From Paenibacillus sp. L3-i20 (GTDB lineage Bacteria; Bacillota; Bacilli; Paenibacillales; Paenibacillaceae), in contig NZ_BQME02000002.1 of assembly GCF_022180385.2 (NCBI RefSeq), forward strand, positions 1,426,001 to 1,490,000: a stretch of DNA of 64,000 nucleotides, in the 5' to 3' direction. Shown here piece after piece: positions 36,750-48,784 of this stretch. The position numbers and the translations under genes were made by a program. Positions within the stretch are counted from its first letter, which is position 1. Every line of letters starts with the position of its first letter. The notes under the pieces are model-generated. The model did not search any database and was not told where the DNA came from. It was given only the letters and a program-made list of their open reading frames with translations.

Positions 36750-36769
36750 CTATATACATGACATTTCTC

Positions 36770-39145
<2,376 letters not shown>

Positions 39146-39148
39146 ACA

Positions 39149-39178
39149 AATATATCTAATTCATTGACATGCTGTCAA
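39149..39178 (-). promoter_or_regulatory. Sigma-A promoter of the metG T-box leader
   Basis: On the minus strand TTGACA (39173-39178), an 18-base spacer and TATATT (39149-39154), directly before the T-box leader. Confidence 0.8.
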
Positions 39179-39210
39179 GCAAGGACAATTCTTTTTTTGT
39201 GCATGTTACC

Positions 39211-39450
39211 CTATTTCTCTGCTGCACGAGGAGCAGCGTCCGGTACAGGATCAAACCCGCCGGGGTGAAACGGATGACACCGACCAATTCGTTTGGCTGC
39301 AAGCCAAGCTCCTCTGGCCGCACCATGCTGTTCAATTGCTTCTAGCGCATATGCAGAGCAAGTAGGGTAGAATCTGCACGTTGGTGGTTTCCACGGTGAA
39401 ATGGCCTTGCGATAAAAATGGACTGGCGCCTTTACAATACGCCGCATCAT
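39211..39450 (-). CDS. yidD: Membrane protein insertion efficiency factor YidD
   Basis: 79 residues. [30 protein letters not shown]-type core (key part [19 protein letters not shown]) with three conserved Cys, and the ending [15 protein letters not shown], are diagnostic. Helps membrane protein insertion with YidC. ATG at 39450 follows AAAGGTGAT. Immediately after zur. Confidence 0.96.
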   Translation of the reverse strand: MMRRIVKAPVHFYRKAISPWKPPTCRFYPTCSAYALEAIEQHGAARGAWLAAKRIGRCHPFHPGGFDPVPDAAPRAAEK

Positions 39451-39464
39451 TCGCTTATCACCTT

Positions 39465-39902
39465 TCATTGCTGTTCTGCTGAAGCTTCATCCTGGAAACA
39501 TTCCTTGCAGTATCCAAACACTTCAAATTTGTGCTTCACTACTCGAAATTGTTCCGGTACTGTTGTTTGTTCCATTGGGCAGAACTTAATGGGATATGTG
39601 ATTCCACATTGCAAACATATCATATGATGATGGTGATGTTCTTCCCTGCAATGCAGTTTAAACTTAGCACCTTCCTCGAACACAACCTGCTCCAGCACAC
39701 CCAGTTCTTCCATCACTCTCAAATTACGATAAACAGTATCAAAGCTTAAACCGGAATACGTTTTGCCCATAAATTCATAGACGTCCTTCGGCGACAAGTA
39801 ACCTGGCGTTTCCGCGAACAACTTTGCTAGCGTCTTACGTTGATCCGTAACGCGCAGCCCTTGACTCGACATTCGGCTAACGATCTCTTCTATAGTATGC
39901 AT
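39465..39902 (-). CDS. zur: Zinc uptake regulator Zur (Fur family)
   Basis: 145 residues. Winged helix ([27 protein letters not shown], recognition helix [16 protein letters not shown]), then regulatory zinc ligands in [15 protein letters not shown] and a second CxxC, GYCKECF. The [12 protein letters not shown] and CPM patterns match B. subtilis Zur more than Fur or PerR. Expected to repress znuACB, which carries a matching operator. ATG at 39902 behind GGAGG. Confidence 0.9.
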   Translation of the reverse strand: MHTIEEIVSRMSSQGLRVTDQRKTLAKLFAETPGYLSPKDVYEFMGKTYSGLSFDTVYRNLRVMEELGVLEQVVFEEGAKFKLHCREEHHHHHMICLQCGITYPIKFCPMEQTTVPEQFRVVKHKFEVFGYCKECFQDEASAEQQ

Positions 39903-39977
39903 TGTCGATCCTCCGAATATGAAAGTTTCTCTCTTTATAATGCCGAAAAAAAGAACTCTCGTCAATGAGAGCCCCTG

Positions 39978-40208
39978 TTATCCATTTATCTTCATGTTCA
40001 TAACAAAGCTAGCGCACATCGCAATGAATAATATAATCGTAATCACAATTAATATTTGACGACGTGACTTTAATGATTTAAGTTTTTCGGGAGCAGCCGC
40101 TTGTGACTTCCCTTCCGTGTAAGCTCTTTGCATAAACAAAGTAACAATTGCGGATGTAACAAATAATATATTCACAATAAACCATACTGCGGTCCAGAAC
40201 AATCTCAT
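39978..40208 (-). CDS. Small membrane protein (76 aa)
   Basis: Two hydrophobic segments (WTAVWFIVNILFVTSAIV and QILIVITIILFIAMCASFV) separated by a basic loop with Lys/Arg residues. Lies 12 bases before zur on the same strand, so it may be cotranscribed. No family recognised. Confidence 0.6.
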   Translation of the reverse strand: MRLFWTAVWFIVNILFVTSAIVTLFMQRAYTEGKSQAAAPEKLKSLKSRRQILIVITIILFIAMCASFVMNMKING

Positions 40209-40248
40209 ACCCCCAAGGTTAACCCTTAATCTAGCTCGATCGACATCG

Positions 40249-40449
40249 TCATATGTACCATTTGTTAAGTATAAACATAAACACGCTAAAGCTTACAATC
40301 GCACCCCCGAAGCAAAACCAACCTACACGAAACTTTTGCTGGAACATACGAAGAATTCCAAAGCTCAATAAACCAAAAATGAGCAATAGAAATATAACTC
40401 CAAGTATAAACAACGTAGACGATACGCCGCTTACATCAACTAATGACAT
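40249..40449 (-). CDS. Small membrane protein (66 aa)
   Basis: Two hydrophobic segments (TLFILGVIFLLLIFGLLSFG and WFCFGGAIVSFSVFMFIL) with a short basic loop (QQKFRVG). Upstream of the 76-residue membrane protein and possibly part of the same transcript as zur. The upstream AAGGAGTG ribosome binding site supports translation. No family recognised. Confidence 0.6.
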   Translation of the reverse strand: MSLVDVSGVSSTLFILGVIFLLLIFGLLSFGILRMFQQKFRVGWFCFGGAIVSFSVFMFILNKWYI

Positions 40450-40563
40450 GACGACACTCCTTCTTCAGCCCAAAATATTCACTTTATTAGCCATTATAAG
40501 GGATACACCGTTCATTATCCAGCCGCTGTAACAACTAATTCCAGACTTTTTCGTGACAAATCG

Positions 40564-40592
40564 AAAGAGCGCATCATTGAGATACGCTCTTT
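40564..40592 (-). terminator. Terminator of the Hsp20-like gene
   Basis: Stem AGAGCG.ATC/GAT.CGCTCT with a short loop, 15 bases past the stop codon; the following TTTCG is only weakly T-rich on the minus strand. Confidence 0.6.
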
Positions 40593-40606
40593 TGCAATAT
40601 ACCAAT

Positions 40607-41047
40607 CTAATCCCACTGGATTTGACACTCTACAACTTTACGGTTTCTTATTCTTTTACGTAATTTAACATAAAGAATCTCATCTTTAACCGAAGTGCGG
40701 CATATCCGAGGTTGTATGAGCTTAGACAGCTTTACAAGCTCATGCTTCCCTCCAGGGAGTCCTTCGATTCGGAGCATATCCTCTCGGACAAGTAACCTAA
40801 TCCCACCACGGACATAACCAGGAGGCAGCTTGAATTTGACTACGATATATTGCTTCGATTCTGTAATCGTTGCAGAACGGGAACCGGTTATATGACCTGC
40901 TACATCAGGCAGAGCTTTGGTCATCATTTTCCGAACGAAGTGCTCTACCCAATCTGGTTCACGCAGCACTTCGAAGCCTCGAGGCAGCTTTTGACCCTCC
41001 ATCCACCGTTCAAGATCCTCCCATTTCGAAGTCATTCCACAATTCAC
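40607..41047 (-). CDS. Hsp20/alpha-crystallin-like protein, possibly spore-associated
   Basis: 146 residues. Residues 65-146 form an alpha-crystallin-like beta sandwich (YIVVKFKLPPGYV, LLVREDMLRIEGLPG, IRNRKVVECQIQ) without the classical C-terminal IXI tail. The N-terminus is aromatic and charged. Divergent from gerPA, suggesting a spore-coat role like CotM/CotP, though this is inference. Start is GTG at 41047 or ATG at 41035; AGGAGG is close to the first. A CATATGGTA sequence at 41067-41075 (minus) resembles a sigma-K -10, but no matching -35 is present. Confidence 0.75.
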   Translation of the reverse strand: MNCGMTSKWEDLERWMEGQKLPRGFEVLREPDWVEHFVRKMMTKALPDVAGHITGSRSATITESKQYIVVKFKLPPGYVRGGIRLLVREDMLRIEGLPGGKHELVKLSKLIQPRICRTSVKDEILYVKLRKRIRNRKVVECQIQWD

Positions 41048-41170
41048 CTGCCTCCTATCTTTCTCTTACCATATGCGAATGCCTACTCACAGGATACATA
41101 TTCATCGGTAACCTCTAGGCGAATGCCGCATAGAATATCAAATATCGAGAAGATGACGGGAGTGATGCAA

Positions 41171-41410
41171 ATGCCATCAGTTGTCGGTTTTGTCAAAATT
41201 GTAAGCGTCGGATCAGCCTCAATCGTTCAATTCGGCGATACCGTCCAGGTGTCACCTTCAAGCAATTCCAAAGCCTACGCAGGTTCCGGTTCATTCTTAA
41301 CGGGAAGCTTAACAAATTCCAATTCCGCTGTTAGTGCTACTAATTCGGTAGACCCTGACCTTCAAGATAATGTGAACAATGAAATTGGTAATGGGGTGAA
41401 TGCAATTTGA
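41171..41410 (+). CDS. gerPA: Spore germination protein GerPA/GerPF family
   Basis: 79 residues. MPSVVGFVKIVSVGSASIVQ and FGDTVQVSPSSNSKAYAGSG, then SATNSVDPD, are the shared GerPA/GerPF pattern. By position it is gerPA, first of the operon; by sequence it could equally be called gerPF. ATG at 41171 follows GGGAGTGAT. GerP proteins sit in the inner coat and let germinants through. Confidence 0.88.
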   Translation: MPSVVGFVKIVSVGSASIVQFGDTVQVSPSSNSKAYAGSGSFLTGSLTNSNSAVSATNSVDPDLQDNVNNEIGNGVNAI

Positions 41411-41616
41411 GCTGGACTATTCATCAACAAATTACGATTCATCAATTACGTGTGGACAGCGTATCGAACAGTTCTGTCTTGCAAGTTGGTAGTGCTGGCG
41501 CAATTCGTTCGTTGTCACAGCTTTATAATAGTGGAGGATTTACTGGACCAGCGCCACAACTAGGCGAAGAAAATCCTCTGTCATTCGTTCCATTACCAAG
41601 CCCAGCTCAAATATAG
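41407..41616 (+). CDS. gerPB: Spore germination protein GerPB
   Basis: 69 residues. ITIHQLRVDSVSNSSVLQVGSA and IRSLSQLYNSGGFTGPAP match B. subtilis GerPB (shared ISNSSILQIGSAGSIKSLSNLYN pattern in part). TTG start whose last two bases overlap the gerPA stop (TTGA), behind GGGGTGA, giving coupled translation. Confidence 0.93.
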   Translation: MSWTIHQQITIHQLRVDSVSNSSVLQVGSAGAIRSLSQLYNSGGFTGPAPQLGEENPLSFVPLPSPAQI

Positions 41617-41648
41617 ATCAATTCGTTCGCATGGAGGGGAATTACAAG

Positions 41649-42329
41649 ATGAAAGAACAAAATCAGCTTTCTCCATGGCAGGTCTGGTCCAATGCTGTTG
41701 AGCAAAGGCTTAAGAATAACAAATTACAAATCGAGCAATTGGAATGTACAGTGGCCGATCTATGTGCTCAGCTCAAGAAGTTGGAAGCAAAACCAACCTA
41801 TAATATCGAAAGCATTGAATACCACTTTGACCAGCTTAAAGTGGAAAAGCTTGATGGTACTCTTAACATTGGAATGACTGCTCCAGGCATGGGAGGAAAT
41901 GGTGGGAATGGAGTAGAGCCATTCTCAAGCAATATCGAGCAACTCTCCGTCAATAATCAAAACCAATATCCATCAGCTAGCCCTGCTATTACGCCGCCCG
42001 AAGGACCCTATAACGATATTTTCAGGAAGCTAAATCATTTTCTTGATAACGATGCCCCCCACTTACTCATGCAACATGAAGATGCATTAACACTGCCTCT
42101 GGACCCCTATCATCGCAAAATAATAATCGAAGATGTTCGGAAGCAAATGCCAACCCGTATTCACTATTATTTGCAACGGATGAAGAAAGAAGATAAGGAG
42201 GCACTCGACGCATATCCTAATCTCCTTATCGACGATGTATATGGCAAAACAAAACAGGATGCAGAAACAGCGATCAGTGCGTATATGCGACAATTGAAAG
42301 AAGGAAATGCACTGCCGGGAGGACTTTAG
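41649..42329 (+). CDS. gerPC: Spore germination protein GerPC
   Basis: 226 residues. N-terminal coiled coil (about residues 10-55), then YNIESIEYHFDQLKVEKLDGTLNIG with its key motif YHFDQLKVEKLDG, a Gly/Asn-rich linker and a C-terminal helical domain containing YHRKIIIEDVRKQMPTRI. Matches GerPC. ATG at 41649, 9 bases after GGAGGGG. Confidence 0.93.
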   Translation: MKEQNQLSPWQVWSNAVEQRLKNNKLQIEQLECTVADLCAQLKKLEAKPTYNIESIEYHFDQLKVEKLDGTLNIGMTAPGMGGNGGNGVEPFSSNIEQLSVNNQNQYPSASPAITPPEGPYNDIFRKLNHFLDNDAPHLLMQHEDALTLPLDPYHRKIIIEDVRKQMPTRIHYYLQRMKKEDKEALDAYPNLLIDDVYGKTKQDAETAISAYMRQLKEGNALPGGL

Positions 42330-42332
42330 TTT

Positions 42333-42557
42333 ATGGTGAAATTTACAGTAATCAATCATTGCCTCACTGTTGGTGAAATTGATATATTAGGCGTTTCGAG
42401 TGCGTCGATGCTGCAAGTTGGAGATACCGATCAAGTTGCGCTTTATTCAATGTTCGACACGCCGCCGGAGTCAGTTATTGTTGGACCGCTTGCTCCATTG
42501 CCAGAACCAAGAGATGGAAGAGACGCAATTGGTGAGTCAAACGTTCATGGTGAATAG
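42333..42557 (+). CDS. gerPD: Spore germination protein GerPD
   Basis: 74 residues. LTVGEIDILGVSSASMLQVGD and FDTPPESVIVGPLAPLPEP match GerPD (VGQIKMNGVSS, DTPFETVTEGP). Three bases after gerPC; its 3' end overlaps gerPE by 11 bases. Confidence 0.92.
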   Translation: MVKFTVINHCLTVGEIDILGVSSASMLQVGDTDQVALYSMFDTPPESVIVGPLAPLPEPRDGRDAIGESNVHGE

Positions 42558-42984
42558 TGACAGTGAACAATGCAACTGTGGTATTTTCCCTATTCGCACT
42601 TCTAAGGTTGGTATAATAAGCGTTATTAACGTGTCATCCTCCACAACCATCCAGTTTGGTGACCGAGGAGAAACAAACGCCAAACTACGAGCTCTTGCTG
42701 TTCAAAGATCAACTGATCATGCCTCTTCGGGTAAAGTTTATTTCGAATCCTATCGTATATTTGACCGCCCTCGTCCAGAGCTGAATGATCCTGTCTTCGA
42801 AGCTGGAGATGCGATCACCTTACATCGGATGAACTGCTCCCCAGCTATAGTCGTAGGCTGCATTCGAATAATTGCAATCGGTGCAGCCTCAAGCATACAC
42901 ATTGGCAACAGCATGCGTGTCATTCAGGACTCTAGAATTAAACATATACGGCAGTTCCCCATTGATCAGCCGCCGCCAACCTAA
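42547..42984 (+). CDS. gerPE: Spore germination protein GerPE
   Basis: 145 residues. RTSKVGIISVINVSSSTTIQFGDR at the start and the later IGAASSIHIGNS segment are the GerPE pattern; the middle has many Arg and Ser. ATG at 42547 overlaps gerPD; a longer frame from 42400 has no ribosome binding site. Last gene of the operon before a terminator; there is no sixth (gerPF) gene here. Confidence 0.88.
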   Translation: MVNSDSEQCNCGIFPIRTSKVGIISVINVSSSTTIQFGDRGETNAKLRALAVQRSTDHASSGKVYFESYRIFDRPRPELNDPVFEAGDAITLHRMNCSPAIVVGCIRIIAIGAASSIHIGNSMRVIQDSRIKHIRQFPIDQPPPT

Positions 42985-42990
42985 CACAAA

Positions 42991-43019
42991 AAACCGACCG
43001 AAATTTTTTCGGTCGGTTT
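42991..43019. terminator. Bidirectional terminator between gerPE and the GH15 gene
   Basis: 13-bp stem AAACCGACCGAAA/TTTCGGTCGGTTT with a 3-base loop, between two convergent genes; T runs on both strands. Confidence 0.93.
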
Positions 43020-43024
43020 ACTCA

Positions 43025-44995
43025 TTACTGTTCCCTTAATTTAAGCGCTTTATATTTCGCTCCGTACCTGCAAACACTTTGCACAACTGTTGCATGTGAC
43101 CAAGTCAACGGTGCGACCGACAAAGGTGAACCATCATATGGATTAAGCTGTTCTGGTAATAAGCCACTTTGTAGAGCATGCCTAGTAACCCATTCCAGCG
43201 TTCTTTTAGGTTCTTCTAGATCTTGCAGCGATTGTGCGGAGTCAATCTCGAAGTTAGCCACCCAAAGTGTACAAATAATCCATGGATTACCCGGTACTTT
43301 TTCAATATCACCCGATTGTTGGAAATAGTAGTCATTTGTATATCTTGCAATACCACCAATATCCGTTTTAATTTGAAGTCCTTCTTTAATTGACTTCATC
43401 GTTCTAATAACTCGATCGTCGTCCACAGGCAATACACCGAATTCAAAAATACCGAACACACTACTCTCAAGTGTCATATCTTTCACCCAACGATTTTCCT
43501 TTTGAACAAGCCCACGGGCAAATCGACCTGACTCCTCATCCCACAAATGAGTAATAATACCTTGTTTAATCGTTTGGGCTGTACTTTTGTAATGATCGCT
43601 CCGTTCATAATCACCGAATAGATCCGTAAAAAATGACGCTGCCATCAAACCACCATATACTGATGCCGCTGTATACGTCCATATACCATAGCGCTCCTCC
43701 CATAAATCATAGCTGGGCTTCGGCAATGAAAGTGAGGGCTCCATATACTGACTTAAGAAGGATGCACCTTTACGGATCAAATTGCTATAAAGCGATTGCG
43801 GCAATTCAATCACACCATGACGAGAGTAGTCCTTCCATAAAGCAAACAGCACAAGTGCCGTTTCATCTTCTTGAATAGGCAGTCTTCTGCTGCCTTGCAC
43901 GATATAAGGATGCCAGCTCGAGCCTACCGTTCCATCTGGATTGTATTTGTGATACAAATACCCATCAGGAGACAGCGCTGTCGCGCAGAAATGAAAAAAC
44001 GGCGCAATGACGCTTTGATATCCAGCCATCGACATCGCATCGGCAATCAATGCACCATCTCGGGGCCACATATAACTATAATGATCACGGTTGTACTGCA
44101 AAATATCGGTATCATTAGCTGCTAAGATAGCTCCGCGCTCATCCACTTGCGTTCGGACAAGCAACAGGCTTAATTTAAACAACTTCACAACTGACTGCGG
44201 CAAATCTCCCAAATCATCATCTGATCTGCGCAGCCAGTGATTCCAATAAACGACCATCCGACTTAGAAGCTTCTCAGGATGATTGTCATGAACATATTGG
44301 TTTAGCTCCTTCACTTCCTCAAGGTTACGACCAATAGACATCCAATAATATATCGTTTTCTCAGATTGACCCTCCACCCGCGTGCGGAAACTTATCGTGC
44401 TATCTACAGATCCCTGGGCAATCGTATTGCCCATTAATACACCATCCTCGGCGTCCCTCCATGTACCTTCGGCCGACTGAAACCTTTTGATTCCTGTAGA
44501 ATATTGCATGATCCCGCCTTCATCAGAGAAGCCGTTAAACATAAAATAATTGGAACGTTTGTAATGATACAAGCTATGATTCTCAGGATAATATACGGCA
44601 GTATCTCCCACTTCGGAACCATCGATCATAAGATCCTGGTGGAAAAATAATCTGACATCCTTTGCCTGATCCGTTCGATTCCGCACTACGACACGTTTAA
44701 TGTAAATACACTCTCTCTGATGTATACCATCGTTCATATACAATTCCACACCAAGTCGATGATGTCTTGCTACAATATTCGTGACCAGCGAATCCTCAAT
44801 ATAATCAAGTTCGAAGCTCCATTCCGGCTCATCAAGCCAGGAGAATACTCCTTCCACCCAAATACCTAATCGGCAATAATGCCCACCGACGTGATTCAAC
44901 TGACCAACGTATGGATAATAAATATCACGAATGTAGCAGTGTTGATCCAGATTAAGCAGCATCTTTCCGTTGCCGATTACAAGATGACGGGCCAT
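43025..44995 (-). CDS. GH15 glucoamylase-like glycoside hydrolase
   Basis: 656 residues: N-terminal beta-sandwich domain (about 1-270) and (alpha/alpha)6 barrel. Substrate-pocket motif YSYMWPRDGALIADAMSM near residue 308, general acid region LWEERYGIW near 431, and general base region GLLPEQLNP near 613 match GH15. Releases glucose from alpha-glucans. Its start overlaps glgA by 19 bases, so it belongs to the glycogen operon, in the slot held by glgP in B. subtilis. No signal peptide, so it is cytoplasmic. Confidence 0.88.
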   Translation of the reverse strand: MARHLVIGNGKMLLNLDQHCYIRDIYYPYVGQLNHVGGHYCRLGIWVEGVFSWLDEPEWSFELDYIEDSLVTNIVARHHRLGVELYMNDGIHQRECIYIKRVVVRNRTDQAKDVRLFFHQDLMIDGSEVGDTAVYYPENHSLYHYKRSNYFMFNGFSDEGGIMQYSTGIKRFQSAEGTWRDAEDGVLMGNTIAQGSVDSTISFRTRVEGQSEKTIYYWMSIGRNLEEVKELNQYVHDNHPEKLLSRMVVYWNHWLRRSDDDLGDLPQSVVKLFKLSLLLVRTQVDERGAILAANDTDILQYNRDHYSYMWPRDGALIADAMSMAGYQSVIAPFFHFCATALSPDGYLYHKYNPDGTVGSSWHPYIVQGSRRLPIQEDETALVLFALWKDYSRHGVIELPQSLYSNLIRKGASFLSQYMEPSLSLPKPSYDLWEERYGIWTYTAASVYGGLMAASFFTDLFGDYERSDHYKSTAQTIKQGIITHLWDEESGRFARGLVQKENRWVKDMTLESSVFGIFEFGVLPVDDDRVIRTMKSIKEGLQIKTDIGGIARYTNDYYFQQSGDIEKVPGNPWIICTLWVANFEIDSAQSLQDLEEPKRTLEWVTRHALQSGLLPEQLNPYDGSPLSVAPLTWSHATVVQSVCRYGAKYKALKLREQ

Positions 44996-46440
44996 CTTTC
45001 GTTCTCCTTTCGGTGAGGGAGCAGTTGTGAATATACGTTCAAATAAGCTTTTGCCGACACATCCCAGCTATAGTCTCCACGTGAGACATTGTCCACGATC
45101 TGCTTCCACGTTTCCTCATCGTGATAACTAGTAATTGCACGTTTCACTGTATCCAAATAATCATGAGCATTATAATTAGAAAAGCTGAAGCCATTACCTT
45201 CCCCGGTATATTCGTTATATGCCTGAACCGTATCCTTTAGCCCTCCCGTCTCCCGAACGATAGGAACGGAGCGATACCTTAGCGCTATGAGCTGACTTAA
45301 TCCGCAAGGCTCGAACTTTGACGGCATAACAAACATATCAGAGCCTGCATAGATTCTACGTGCCATTCGGTCACTATAGCCCCACCATACAACAACTTTG
45401 TCAGGATAACGTCTTGCAGCATCTGCGAAAAGCTCCTCATAACGCCATTCTCCCGCTCCAAGTACAACGAGCTGAACTTCTTCGTGTAGCAGATCATCGA
45501 GCGTTGCTGCTATAAGATCAATGCCCTTTTGCTCAACAAGTCTGGATACGATGCCTATAAGCGGAATGGTTGTTGATTGTGGCAGTCCGAGCTCCGTTTG
45601 TAGATCAATCTTATTTTTACGCTTACGTGAAAGTGAGTTCCGGTAAGGTGTATGAAGCGATAAGTCATTCATAGGATCATAAAGGTCTTCATCTATTCCG
45701 TTAACGATACCAACTAGATCACCGGCCCGATAACGCAGAAGGGAGTCTAAATTTTCACCATAATAAGGCGTTTGAATTTCTTGTGCATACGATTCGCTAA
45801 CTGTTGTCAGCTTGTCCCCATACACTATTCCACCCTTCATACAACTTGCAGCACCGTAAAACTCAAGTTTTTCTGCTACAAATAGTTCATCTCCAGCTCC
45901 TGTCAACTCCTTCAACAAATCGATCCCGAAAATACCTTGATACTTTAAGTTGTGAATCGTAAAAACTGACTTTGTATATGCCCATGCAGGATCATACGCA
46001 TATCTTGTTCGAAGTAAAAACGGTATTAGCCCCGTTTGCCAATCATGGCAATGCACAATGTCTGGATGAAAATCCATATAGCGAACAGCTTCCATAACAG
46101 CAAAGGAAAAGAAAACAAATCGTTCTGCATCGTCACCGTATCCGTACAGCCCTCTGCGCTTGAAGTACAGCTCATTGTCGATCAAATAATAAGTGACATC
46201 AGCAATTGTAGCCCTCAAAAGTCCGCAATATTGATTCCTCCAGCCAAAAGAAACTTGAAATTCGGCAATTCTCTCAAATTGGTTGATATATTCATCTGCT
46301 ATTTCCTCATATTTAGGCAATACGACTCTAACGTCAGCTCCCCGTTTGTTCAATGCTTTCGGCAATGCTCCCGCTACATCCGCAAGACCGCCTGTTTTGG
46401 CAAGAGGCACTGCCTCTGAAGTGGCGAACAAAATCTTCAT
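44977..46440 (-). CDS. glgA: Glycogen synthase
   Basis: 487 residues. GT5 fold: N-terminal KTGGLADVAGALPKAL near residue 15-30 with the ADP-glucose-binding Lys, HCHDWQTGLIPF, and the C-terminal EPCGLSQLIALRYRSVPIVR with the catalytic Glu. Extends alpha-1,4-glucan from ADP-glucose. Between glgD and the GH15 gene. Confidence 0.96.
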   Translation of the reverse strand: MKILFATSEAVPLAKTGGLADVAGALPKALNKRGADVRVVLPKYEEIADEYINQFERIAEFQVSFGWRNQYCGLLRATIADVTYYLIDNELYFKRRGLYGYGDDAERFVFFSFAVMEAVRYMDFHPDIVHCHDWQTGLIPFLLRTRYAYDPAWAYTKSVFTIHNLKYQGIFGIDLLKELTGAGDELFVAEKLEFYGAASCMKGGIVYGDKLTTVSESYAQEIQTPYYGENLDSLLRYRAGDLVGIVNGIDEDLYDPMNDLSLHTPYRNSLSRKRKNKIDLQTELGLPQSTTIPLIGIVSRLVEQKGIDLIAATLDDLLHEEVQLVVLGAGEWRYEELFADAARRYPDKVVVWWGYSDRMARRIYAGSDMFVMPSKFEPCGLSQLIALRYRSVPIVRETGGLKDTVQAYNEYTGEGNGFSFSNYNAHDYLDTVKRAITSYHDEETWKQIVDNVSRGDYSWDVSAKAYLNVYSQLLPHRKENERWPVIL

Positions 46441-46495
46441 CTTCTCCCTTAACCCCCTTAAGAAGTTAAAGCGGCCTATGCGACCGCCTCAGCAC

Positions 46496-47605
46496 TTAAA
46501 TCAATTTTCTTTTGCCAGCCAAAAACGGAGAACTGCCTACTCCACGAATGTCACGAGCTTCTTCGACTCTCACATCTTTATCCAATATGCTGTAATGAAC
46601 TTGACTATTTTCGCCGATTTGACCATTTTGCATAATGATACTATCCTTGACGATTGCACCTTTTTCAACCTGCACACCTCTAAACAGGATGCTGTTGATG
46701 ACAGTACCTTCGATGCGACATCCGTTACCAATGAGCGAATTTCTCACCTTAGAACCAGATGAATACCTTGTTGGAGGTGCATCTTTAACTTTTGTATAAA
46801 TAGGACCCGGCTGGAAAAACAATTCACGCCACACATTAGGTTTTAATAGATTCATATTATGTTCATAATAGCTTGCAAGCGTGTTAACGACGCCCAAATA
46901 ACCTTCGTATTGATATCCGTATACATTCAGTTGATCAAGTCTAGAGAAAATAGCATGTTTATCGAGATGATCATGCCCCTGAGCAAGTGACGTTTCTACT
47001 AACTCCATTAAAAGCTCTTTGCGCATTACATACATCTCCATTGAAGTTGTATCGCTAAGCATACGACCGTAATGGTCCTGAATAGCTGTAATTCGGCCAT
47101 CAATACCCATCTTCACTTTGCGAGCCTTCCCTGCTATTTGCTCACCTTGTTTACAAACAACTGTAATATCTGCACCCTTCTCCAGATGGAAGCCAATAAC
47201 ATCTTCAAAATCAATGTTGCAAACCATATGACTTCTGGAAATTACGACATATTCGAGCGAAGAACGTTTGAAATAATCTCTGTGCTGGTAGAAATGATAG
47301 AGATCGCCTCTGCTAATCTCTTGAATATCATCTGTAGCAGGCGGCAAAATAAATAATCCACTTTGGCGATGCTGTAAATCCCAATGTTTCCCTGATCCAA
47401 GATGATCCATTAGCGAACGATATTTTGTATGTGCAAATACAGCTACATTATTAATCCCTGAATTCACCATGCTGGACAAGACAAAATCAATTAAACGATA
47501 TCTAGCGCCAAAAGGTACCGTAGCCAAGCAACGTCCTTGCGTCAATCTCTCCAGCTCATCGGTTTCATGAATAAGATTGATGACCCCTAATACTTTATGC
47601 TTCAT
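46496..47605 (-). CDS. glgD: ADP-glucose pyrophosphorylase regulatory-type subunit GlgD
   Basis: 369 residues with a nucleotidyltransferase N-terminus ([20 protein letters not shown]) and a C-terminal left-handed beta-helix. The GGxGxRL signature of GlgC is degenerate here, as in other GlgD proteins, which modulate GlgC. ATG overlaps the glgC stop by 4 bases (ATGA). Confidence 0.94.
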   Translation of the reverse strand: MKHKVLGVINLIHETDELERLTQGRCLATVPFGARYRLIDFVLSSMVNSGINNVAVFAHTKYRSLMDHLGSGKHWDLQHRQSGLFILPPATDDIQEISRGDLYHFYQHRDYFKRSSLEYVVISRSHMVCNIDFEDVIGFHLEKGADITVVCKQGEQIAGKARKVKMGIDGRITAIQDHYGRMLSDTTSMEMYVMRKELLMELVETSLAQGHDHLDKHAIFSRLDQLNVYGYQYEGYLGVVNTLASYYEHNMNLLKPNVWRELFFQPGPIYTKVKDAPPTRYSSGSKVRNSLIGNGCRIEGTVINSILFRGVQVEKGAIVKDSIIMQNGQIGENSQVHYSILDKDVRVEEARDIRGVGSSPFLAGKRKLI

Positions 47606-48768
47606 GATTGTTCTACCTCCAGCAGTTGATGTTCGATAGAAACATATTGTTCCACCGCAACAACAGTAATAGCATCATCATTAGGATCACCAATCTTAAC
47701 TCCCGCCTGCACAACAGCACCTTCGCCAATAATAGCTCTATGAATATGTGCTCCAGCACCTATCCGAACATTCGGCATAATAACAGACTCCGTAACTTGA
47801 CTACCGATTTCTGCATGAACACCATAGAAAAGTACAGATCGGTCCACGAATCCTTCAAGCACACAGCCCTCTGTTACAAAAGAAGACGTAACCTCCGCTG
47901 TCTCTGAAGCATATTGTGCTGGACGATTCGGACTTACAGAAAAAATACGCCACTCAGGATCATACAAATCAAGAGATGGCTCATCTGCTATTAGATCCAT
48001 ATTTGCTTCCCATAGCGATTCTATCGTCCCGACATCTTTCCAATACCCTTTGAATGCATATGTATGTAAACGCAATCCATCACGCAGCATCGCTGGAATA
48101 ACATCTTTACCGAAGTCATTGCTGGATGCTCGGTTGGACTCATCATAAATTAAATATTTTTGAAGTGCCTTCCAAGTGAAAATATAAACACCCATCGAAG
48201 CGAGGTTACTAGTTGGGTTTTTTGGTTTTTCTTCAAAAGCTAAAATACGATCCTCATCATCTACATGCATAACACCAAATCGACTTGCTTCTTTCCAATC
48301 AACTTGAATCCCTGCTATCGTGACATCCGCCTCGCAGCTTTTATGATGCTGCAGCATCAGATCATAGTCCATTTTATAAATATGGTCACCCGATATAACA
48401 AGCACGTATTCCGGATTATAACGCTCGATAAAAGCCATGTTCTGATAAATGGCATTTGCTGTTCCCTTGTACCACACTCCACCCCTTTGCTTTACATACG
48501 GCGGCAATATGGTCATCCCACCATCACGACGATCAAGACCCCAGGGACTGCCGATTCCTAAGTATCGATTAAGCTCTAGCGGTTGGTATTGCGTCAGTAC
48601 ACCTACGGTATCAATGCCTGAATGGGCGCAATTGCTGAGCGTGAAATCGATAATGCGATATTTCCCGCCGAAATATACTGCCGGTTTCGCTAAATCTTTT
48701 GTCAATACACCAAGTCGCTTTCCTTCGCCTCCTGCAAGCAGCATAGCGATCATTTCTTTTCGGCCCAT
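47602..48768 (-). CDS. glgC: Glucose-1-phosphate adenylyltransferase
   Basis: 388 residues. [24 protein letters not shown] nucleotide-binding loop, [16 protein letters not shown], and the [17 protein letters not shown] segment, then beta-helix repeats. Makes ADP-glucose. ATG at 48768 behind AAGGAG; the frame runs 33 codons further upstream into glgB without support. Confidence 0.95.
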   Translation of the reverse strand: MGRKEMIAMLLAGGEGKRLGVLTKDLAKPAVYFGGKYRIIDFTLSNCAHSGIDTVGVLTQYQPLELNRYLGIGSPWGLDRRDGGMTILPPYVKQRGGVWYKGTANAIYQNMAFIERYNPEYVLVISGDHIYKMDYDLMLQHHKSCEADVTIAGIQVDWKEASRFGVMHVDDEDRILAFEEKPKNPTSNLASMGVYIFTWKALQKYLIYDESNRASSNDFGKDVIPAMLRDGLRLHTYAFKGYWKDVGTIESLWEANMDLIADEPSLDLYDPEWRIFSVSPNRPAQYASETAEVTSSFVTEGCVLEGFVDRSVLFYGVHAEIGSQVTESVIMPNVRIGAGAHIHRAIIGEGAVVQAGVKIGDPNDDAITVVAVEQYVSIEHQLLEVEQS

Positions 48769-48784
48769 GGACACCAACTCCTTC

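Noticed and set aside
41067-41075. CATATGGTA as a sigma-K -10 for the Hsp20-like gene
   Set aside because: Matches the -10 but there is no AC-type -35 at 16-17 bases, so not listed as a promoter.
40850-41170. 5' extension of the gerPA frame into the Hsp20-like gene
   Set aside because: The gerPA ribosome binding site and family N-terminus are at 41171; the extension is antisense to Hsp20.
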